Of a DNA stretch of 64,000 nucleotides, positions 58,503 to 64,000 are shown piece by piece. The position numbers and the translations under genes were made by a program. The notes below the pieces were generated by a model. That model was not told where the DNA came from. It ran no database searches and saw only the letters and a program-made list of their open reading frames with translations. The stretch is from assembly GCA_026184775.1 (NCBI GenBank), contig JANCYW010000018.1, positions 124,001 through 188,000 of the forward strand. The letters run 5' to 3'. Numbering within the stretch: the stretch's first letter is position 1; each line of letters starts with the position of its first letter. The DNA is from Cyanidium caldarium (lineage: Eukaryota; Rhodophyta; Bangiophyceae; Cyanidiales; Cyanidiaceae).

Positions 58503-59312
58503 ATGCATCCACGGTTGCGTCTCCTTCTCATTCGCCACGGCGAGTCGGAGGCCAACCTCCGAGAGCCGCAGTACATAGCGGGGCGATCGGCCGAGTCGGC
58601 GCTGACCACCCGTGGGGAACAACAGGCGCGCCGCTTGGGGCAGCGACTCGCCCACATGGTCAAGGCGGCCACCGAGTCGAAACCGATCGCCGACGACACC
58701 TCGCAGCATCGCCCTCCGCACTTGCATCCCACCGTGTTCGCCTCGCCGCTGAAGCGCGCGCAACAGACCGCCGCCATCGTGATATCGGCGCTGCCGCAGT
58801 CACCGTCCGTGCATACCGTGGATGCACTGGCGGAAATATTCCAGGGCGAATGGGAGGACGCGCCGCGGGAGCAAGTGCTCACCCCGGAGACGTTGCAGGC
58901 GCTGGCGAAGAACCCGTTCGAGTTTCACGCGCCCGGCGGCGAGTCCCCGCGAGATGTGGAGCGACGGGCCAGCGGCGCGTTGCACACGCTGGTGCAACAG
59001 GTGCTGGCGCACGGGGCGGCGCCGGATGCTGCCCCAACGACGGAGGCGTCTGACGTGTTGGTGTTGGTGTTCACCCACGGATTCGTCATCAAGTGTTTAC
59101 TGCGCAATATCCTCGACGCTGCCCCGGCGATGACGGCCCGCATCCGGGTGGACAATGCGGCTGTGGTGGAGTTGTGGTTGCAGCCGCATCACGCCATCGC
59201 CACCGACGCTGGCGTCTTGGCGGAGAGCGCCCACCGGCTGGGCGACTGGTATCTGGTGCGGGTGAACGACGCCCTGGCGACGTACGATTCCGCCGCGCTC
59301 AATGCTTGGTGA
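58503..59312 (+). CDS. Histidine phosphatase superfamily (phosphoglycerate mutase-like) protein
   Basis: A 269-residue phosphohistidine enzyme. The catalytic motif RHGESEAN is at residues 11-18 with the nucleophile H12. SPLKRAQQTA provides the second phosphate-binding Arg near residue 82, EIFQGEWED the acid near 115, and FTHGFVIK the second catalytic histidine near 195. The pattern is that of cofactor-dependent mutase-like phosphatases. The substrate cannot be read from sequence; sugar or carboxy-sugar phosphates and nucleotide phosphates are all possible. The C-terminal codons and stop overlap the 3' end of the oppositely transcribed SNARE gene by 14 bases. Confidence 0.88.
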   Translation: MHPRLRLLLIRHGESEANLREPQYIAGRSAESALTTRGEQQARRLGQRLAHMVKAATESKPIADDTSQHRPPHLHPTVFASPLKRAQQTAAIVISALPQSPSVHTVDALAEIFQGEWEDAPREQVLTPETLQALAKNPFEFHAPGGESPRDVERRASGALHTLVQQVLAHGAAPDAAPTTEASDVLVLVFTHGFVIKCLLRNILDAAPAMTARIRVDNAAVVELWLQPHHAIATDAGVLAESAHRLGDWYLVRVNDALATYDSAALNAW

Positions 59313-60105
59313 TGGCGATGGGGATGATGATCGCCGCCAGGATAGCGATCACTATCGCTACGATAATCAGGATCATCCGCGTGTTGCGCCACCAATACTT
59401 GCGCTCCACCACGCCCGCCGTGCGGTGAAACGCGCTGGCCTCGCCGCGCAAGTCCTCCGACTGCGTCTGCAACTGCTGTAGATCATCCGTGTTCTTCATG
59501 ACTTGTTGGACGTTGTCGTGCATCTGCCCTTTCACCTCGTCCACCTGCATGCGCACCCGCGCCACTTTGTCCACCGCGGCCGGCCGGTCGTACAGCGCCA
59601 TCAGCTCGCTGATCATGGCGCGACAGTCGCGCGTCAACGCGTTCTCCCGGGTGGCGTGCACGTCCTCGCCGCGCGTGCCCATGGTGCGCACAAACTCGTT
59701 GCGCAACTCGTGCAGGAACTGGAACGCCAGCCGCTGGGAGTAGTCCGCCCGCGCGAACACCACATACATCAGCTTGCCGTCGTTCTCGTAATGGATCAGG
59801 CCCAGCTGGCGCTCCTCGATGGTCAGACGTCTGTGCTCGGCCACCTTTTTCGAGTGCAGCACCCGCTGCAAAGTGTCGGTGAGCGCCACCGGCGTGGTGC
59901 CCGCCTCCGCCAGCACGGCGCCCGCCCGCGGCGCCATATAGCGCGCCAACACACACCGGTCCTCCAGACGACATATGGCACAGAAGAGCAGATTGGGTGA
60001 GGTGTCACTCTGACGGTGATGACCCCCGTCGGGGGGCAGCGACGAGGACGTCGGGGAAGACACCCCGGACGCCCCGCCCACCTCCGTACGCGAGGACGAG
60101 TTCAT
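59299..60105 (-). CDS. Longin-domain R-SNARE (VAMP7-like) with unusual zero layer
   Basis: A 268-residue tail-anchored SNARE. An N-terminal disordered stretch of 35 residues is followed by a longin domain at about 38-155, with LLFCAICRLEDRCVLARY and FLHELRNEFVRTM. The SNARE motif runs from about 178 to 235 (VDEVKGQMHDNVQQVMKNTDDL), then YWWRNTR and a membrane span at about 244-265. This is the VAMP7/Sec22 layout, acting in vesicle fusion at endosomes, vacuole or ER-Golgi. Aligned with VAMP2 (VLERDQKL), the central zero-layer arginine falls at N205 (VMKNTDDL), a rare change. Its last codons overlap the converging phosphatase gene. Confidence 0.88.
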   Translation of the reverse strand: MNSSSRTEVGGASGVSSPTSSSLPPDGGHHRQSDTSPNLLFCAICRLEDRCVLARYMAPRAGAVLAEAGTTPVALTDTLQRVLHSKKVAEHRRLTIEERQLGLIHYENDGKLMYVVFARADYSQRLAFQFLHELRNEFVRTMGTRGEDVHATRENALTRDCRAMISELMALYDRPAAVDKVARVRMQVDEVKGQMHDNVQQVMKNTDDLQQLQTQSEDLRGEASAFHRTAGVVERKYWWRNTRMILIIVAIVIAILAAIIIPIAITKH

Positions 60106-60653
60106 GCCGCTGAACGGAAACGACGGCTCGCGGATGGGGGGAGCGGACGTCGTCCGACCGTCCCTCCCTCTGGTTTCCCCCTCTCAAAAAGAGGCGACCG
60201 CCGACTCCCCTGGACGTTGATGACTCGCGCCTGCACTTTCCCAATGGCTCGCTCGCACTGTGCGGACGTTTGTGGCACTCCAGCGCTCGCCTCGCTGCAG
60301 TGTGGACAGGGCGAAACACCCCGCCGCAACCGTCACACGTGGAACGGGGCAGGCGCGGCGTTCGTCGGCACCCTCGTCGCGCATTCCGGGTCGGAAAACA
60401 TCCATCGGGACCGCATCGATGCACCGGGGCAGGAGACGGGGAAGACGGGTGATGCGAGGAGGAGCGTCGAGGCACACCCGAGGGTCGGGCGAGTGGCGTT
60501 GGAGGAGGAGGAGGAGGAGAAGAAGTGTCGTTGAGGGAACCGGAGAACTCGGAACCGCAACAGCAGCAGCAGCAGCAGCATCTCGACGGTATGCACGCGC
60601 TGTTACCACACCCATACGCTTCAGCTCCAGTCTATACAGTAGCGCCTGTTCAT
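60106..60653. other. Spacer between the SNARE and M14 peptidase genes
   Basis: No recognisable gene in these 548 bases, which hold the SNARE promoter and the 3' end of the peptidase transcript. A GGA/GAA purine-rich stretch lies at about 60499-60525 and a (CAG)n run at about 60559-60580. Confidence 0.5.
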
Positions 60654-63053
60654 CTACTTGGGCGAGTCGCTGGTCAGCCAGCGGGTGCGCTCTGAGGAAG
60701 ACGTCTCCGCTGCGGATGTGTCCCGCGCACCGGCCAGCGGCAGCGTGTCCGAGCGGTCGAGCGTCGGTCGGCGGAAGAGGCGAGTGATCGGAGCGGTCAG
60801 CGCCGGCAGCCACGAGTCGCGCACCTCTTGCCACACCGCCACCGGATGCAGACCTTGGCCGCGCAGACAGCGCCACAGAATCAGCGCGGTGAAGAGGAGC
60901 GCCGGAAACGTGCCCGGTGCCAAGAGGAAAACGGCCGCGCCCAACGCCAGCTTGTGCCACAGGGAAGACGAGGGCGGCGGCAGTGGTGGTGGCTCTTTCG
61001 TGGCGCCCGTCGACGAAACTGGCGCCCGAATGCAATGCCAAGCGGCGCGATCACCCTCCTTCGCCGCACACCGCAGCGCTTCGCCGTATATTGCGGAGCG
61101 TCCGCGCACCACTGCGGCCGGATGTTGTCGCGCCCGCGGAGAGTCCACCACAAAATACCACTGCGGATCGGTGCGGCCGCGCGCCACATGACTCAGCGGA
61201 CGCTGATGCGCGGGCAGCGCGCCCAGCGCCGCCTCCGGTTCCAGGCCCCAGTGCGCATCCGCCCGCAGACGCACCCGCAACCACACCGTGTCGGTAGACG
61301 CCTCTGCAGTCATCTCCGCGAGCGATACGCAGAACGCGCGACCACCGGGCGGGCGCTGCGACCAACGCGTACTGGTCGCGAGGCGCTCGGCTTCGGCGAG
61401 TGTGCGCGGCACCGCATCGACTTGCAACGAGCGGACACCGGTCGCCTCCGCATCGACACCCACACTGCGATTCCACCACAACAGTTGCGTGTCGGTGACG
61501 TGGTACGCCCCACCGATGCGCCAACACACCCGCGCATCGGTCGGCGCGGCGTCCGTCCGCGCATCACCCGGGTATCGCACCCAGGTCGCGTACGGCTCCA
61601 GCACATCGGCCGCTTGTAGCGCCACTCGGATATTCCGGTGGACGTGTCCGTCCATCCATCGCATCCGCCGTTGGCATGCGCTCGATAGCCGCAACGCCTG
61701 CCGCCCGCCCAACACGCAGGGGTCGGCGCGCCAGCGCAACGGGTGTGCCGGCGACGCCGCGCTCCGTCGACCCAGCGTCGCCTCTGGCGGCTGCTTGTCG
61801 TCGGCGGTCTCGATCAGAAACGCCAACATGCGCGCGTGCGGTCCGTCGCGCGCATACACCGTGCGTTCCCGCGGATATCCGCCGTGGGCGGTGGGCGCGC
61901 AGGCCGTCTGCACCCCCGCTGGTTCGGTCACCGCCGAGGCGCCGTACGCCCAGTCCTCCATACCGCCCGCCACCGGATACACCGTGTCGCCCATGGTGCC
62001 GATCTGGTAGGCGCGGCCACCGTATCCGTTGCCGTTGCCGGCGTAGGCGCGCATGCCGGCGGCGATGGTGTGCATGGCCCACACGTCCGGCGCCGGCGCA
62101 TTGTGGACGCAGGCGGTGCCTTCGGGGCAGTGCACCCGGTCGCCCCACTCGTAGCCGATCACCGTGGTGCCGCCGTGGTACGTCAACAGCATCTGGTACA
62201 GGTGGTCGCGCGCCAGTTCGTTGATGGCGCGCGCGGCCACGGTGCGCATGCAGTCCGTCGGGGCCAGTTGATTCCACGGAAAGTCGCGGTTCGGGTCCAC
62301 GCCCAGCTCGGTGCGTTCGTTGCGCGCCAGCCCGGGGGCGTTGGCGGCCGGCACAATGGTGAGGTAGCGGTGGCGCACCAGATAACGTAACCACGCGCGC
62401 AAGCCGTCGGCGGTCGCATCCGTTCGGGCTGCGTCCGGCACCGCAGCGGCCGCCGGATCGCCAGCGACATCGGTCAGCAACGCCGCCAGCTCGGTGGCCA
62501 TGGTGGAGCCGATGCGCTCGTCACCGTGCAGGGCGCCGGATACGAGCAGCTGCGGCCGCTGAGCGATCGGCCGCCGGGAGAGCGAGTCAGCGTCGGTGGC
62601 GGTTATGTGGACGCCCCAGACGCGACAAGCATCACGCGGTTGTCGGTCAGCACGGATCATCTGCTCTACGGTGTTGATGACTTGTTGGCGTTGCGGACGA
62701 GGCAGGTCACTCAGCATAGAGTGCGCGGTGGGCGAATCGGCTGGCAGCGCGCAATCGTTGCCGACGGCGGGCAACCGATACCGTTGTTGGGCGGTAAACA
62801 ATTCCGCCAGTTCCGGGTGCTCCACCACCACTCGCGCCAATCGCCACACCATGCTCTCGTAGCTGTGGTAGTGAATGGGCGGGGACGCCGGCGACTCGGG
62901 CTGCGGCGGCGTGAGCGCATCGCGTCGGTCGAGCGTGCTGGCGCTGACAAAGCAGTGGCCTCGAGTCCATTCCCGCAGCCAACAAAGTGAGAGGACAAGC
63001 AGAAAGAGCAGATGGCGGTGGATGGCATTTCGTGTCCACTTTTTCCTTCTCAT
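60654..63053 (-). CDS. Secreted or membrane-anchored M14 zinc carboxypeptidase
   Basis: The protein has 799 residues. A signal peptide at about 1-30 (HLLFLLVLSLCWL) precedes an M14 domain from about 55 to 425. Zinc ligands are H176 and E179 in ALHGDER, with the third histidine H293 in LTYHGGT. NRDFP (255-259) binds the substrate carboxylate, and FLIETADD supplies the catalytic glutamate E415. A large cysteine-poor region follows, then one C-terminal membrane span (LGAAVFLLAPGTFPALLF) near 720 and a basic tail ending in the cytosol. It should trim C-terminal residues of proteins in the secretory pathway or at the cell surface. An alternative ATG at 63119 adds 22 residues before the signal peptide. 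Confidence 0.9.
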   Translation of the reverse strand: MRRKKWTRNAIHRHLLFLLVLSLCWLREWTRGHCFVSASTLDRRDALTPPQPESPASPPIHYHSYESMVWRLARVVVEHPELAELFTAQQRYRLPAVGNDCALPADSPTAHSMLSDLPRPQRQQVINTVEQMIRADRQPRDACRVWGVHITATDADSLSRRPIAQRPQLLVSGALHGDERIGSTMATELAALLTDVAGDPAAAAVPDAARTDATADGLRAWLRYLVRHRYLTIVPAANAPGLARNERTELGVDPNRDFPWNQLAPTDCMRTVAARAINELARDHLYQMLLTYHGGTTVIGYEWGDRVHCPEGTACVHNAPAPDVWAMHTIAAGMRAYAGNGNGYGGRAYQIGTMGDTVYPVAGGMEDWAYGASAVTEPAGVQTACAPTAHGGYPRERTVYARDGPHARMLAFLIETADDKQPPEATLGRRSAASPAHPLRWRADPCVLGGRQALRLSSACQRRMRWMDGHVHRNIRVALQAADVLEPYATWVRYPGDARTDAAPTDARVCWRIGGAYHVTDTQLLWWNRSVGVDAEATGVRSLQVDAVPRTLAEAERLATSTRWSQRPPGGRAFCVSLAEMTAEASTDTVWLRVRLRADAHWGLEPEAALGALPAHQRPLSHVARGRTDPQWYFVVDSPRARQHPAAVVRGRSAIYGEALRCAAKEGDRAAWHCIRAPVSSTGATKEPPPLPPPSSSLWHKLALGAAVFLLAPGTFPALLFTALILWRCLRGQGLHPVAVWQEVRDSWLPALTAPITRLFRRPTLDRSDTLPLAGARDTSAAETSSSERTRWLTSDSPK

Positions 63054-63505
63054 GTTTGGGCGCCTGCGGGTGTGCGCTGCGGACGACCGTCGGGTGGCGA
63101 CCCGAAACGCGCGGCCCATCCACGTGACGCGATCGTCTCGATGTCGCGGAGGGCGTGACAGGACACGCGCGCTGCCGCGACAGGGGCCCGTCCGGCTCGA
63201 CGAGATGCTGCTGCTGATGCGAACCGGTTGGGCGCACGCTCACGGGTTGCGCCCGACAGAAACCGGGCACAGTGCACGAGGGATATTCCTTTGCGCCTGC
63301 ATGCTGTTCTCCGTTCCGGTCGAGAGGTGATTTCCGTGTCCGTCTGTGACCGAATTTTGGGTGGGCAGGATCCGGTCGTTTCGCGCGCTCGTCCATGTCC
63401 GGCGATGACCCGACCCGGCGATGCCTCGATGCCAGGGTCGGTTCGGCGAACGCTCCGTACCGCGTCTCTCCTCCCTCCCAAACGATTGCACTCGACGGTC
63501 GTGGT
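63054..63505. other. Divergent spacer between the M14 peptidase and the carrier gene
   Basis: No gene or clear motif is visible in these 452 bases, which presumably act as a two-way promoter. Confidence 0.5.
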
Positions 63506-64000
63506 ATGGGCACCAGACCGAATCTGGCGCAGCAAATGGCCCTGGGCGCGTCGTCATCGGCTATCGCCACCAGTTTCTCGGCGCCGTTCGATCTGATCAA
63601 AGCGCGCCTGCAGCTGCAACAACGGCCGCCGCCGCTCGCCGTCAAGGACCTCGACGCCGCACCCACCAACCCCGCGTTTCACAGCGCTACCCACGCATCC
63701 CCTCGGCCCCGATATCGAGGCATGCTGCATGCGGGTGCGACCATTGTGCGCGAGGAGGGCGTGCTGGCGTTGTGGGCCGGATGGAACGCGGCCATGTGGC
63801 GCGCGGTCACCTACTCCGGCACTCGGCTGGGGCTGTATCAGCCGGTGCGCGACGGATATATGGCGCTGTGGAACCGGTGGTCGTCATCGTCGTCCGCTCC
63901 CGATGCCACCACCTCCCCTGTCGCCGTCGCGGCCGCCCTCCCGGTGAAACTCTTGGCGGGCGCCACTTCGGGGGTGCTCGGCGCGCTGGTCGGCACGCCA
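63506..64000 (+). CDS. Mitochondrial carrier family protein, 5' part only
   Basis: The first 165 codons of a gene run off the window end without a stop. The first carrier repeat is clear: an N-terminal helix, then the PxDxxKxRLQ signature as PFDLIKARLQLQ near residues 28-39. A matrix loop enriched in Pro and Ala follows, then GMLHAGATIVREEGVLALWAGWNAAMWR, the classic mid-repeat pattern. RLGLYQPVRDGY resembles uncoupling-protein, dicarboxylate and oxoglutarate carriers. The second repeat begins near residue 145 (KLLAGATSGVLGALVGTP). Substrate cannot be assigned from this half. It diverges from the M14 peptidase gene. Confidence 0.88.
   Translation, partial: MGTRPNLAQQMALGASSSAIATSFSAPFDLIKARLQLQQRPPPLAVKDLDAAPTNPAFHSATHASPRPRYRGMLHAGATIVREEGVLALWAGWNAAMWRAVTYSGTRLGLYQPVRDGYMALWNRWSSSSSAPDATTSPVAVAAALPVKLLAGATSGVLGALVGTP

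Overview
This window looks like nuclear DNA from a unicellular, photosynthetic eukaryote with a compact, GC-rich and almost intron-free genome. Long single-exon genes encode typically eukaryotic proteins: GCN1, NUP155, a SWI/SNF ATPase, a BLTP2/Hobbit lipid-transfer protein, RanBP1, a Rho GTPase and SAGA subunits. Three nuclear genes point to a plastid: a plant-type monofunctional EPSP synthase with an N-terminal extension, a TAB2 (DUF1092) photosystem I translation factor, and a TPR protein carrying a twin-arginine lumen-targeting signal. A cyanidiophyte-like red alga would fit, but that is an inference and the sequence does not prove the lineage. I see no transposons, viral fossils, CRISPR arrays, rRNA or tRNA genes.

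Layout: 1-9.1 kb holds an unrecognised protein and the giant BLTP2 gene. 9.1-23 kb holds ornithine decarboxylase, a PET100-like cytochrome oxidase assembly factor, a LIN54-type CXC protein, EPSP synthase, a 62-residue membrane protein, the lumenal TPR protein, SPT3, a thiolase and a steryl-ester lipase. 23-40.6 kb holds the SNF2 ATPase, GCN1, a C2H2 zinc-finger protein, a HIT protein and a Sec14-like protein. 40.9-48.5 kb holds TAB2, a degenerate CDK-like kinase, a coiled-coil protein, a FUN14-like protein, an NT-C2 protein and a Rho GTPase. 48.9-64 kb holds the UBP8/USP22 deubiquitinase, NUP155, RanBP1, a histidine phosphatase, a longin R-SNARE, an M14 carboxypeptidase and the start of a mitochondrial carrier.

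Gene order is strikingly alternating: 22 of 28 neighbouring pairs lie on opposite strands. Convergent genes share very short 3' spacers of 2, 5, 10 and 13 bases, and one pair overlaps within coding sequence. Divergent genes share 5' spacers of about 0.2-0.9 kb. Functional links include two SAGA subunits (SPT3 and UBP8), two nuclear-transport genes tail to tail (NUP155 and RanBP1), and three plastid genes dispersed over 26 kb.

Start codons were checked for a real ATG, and several very long open frames were trimmed to the first plausible ATG. Domain calls are from recognition of conserved motifs, not from searches.
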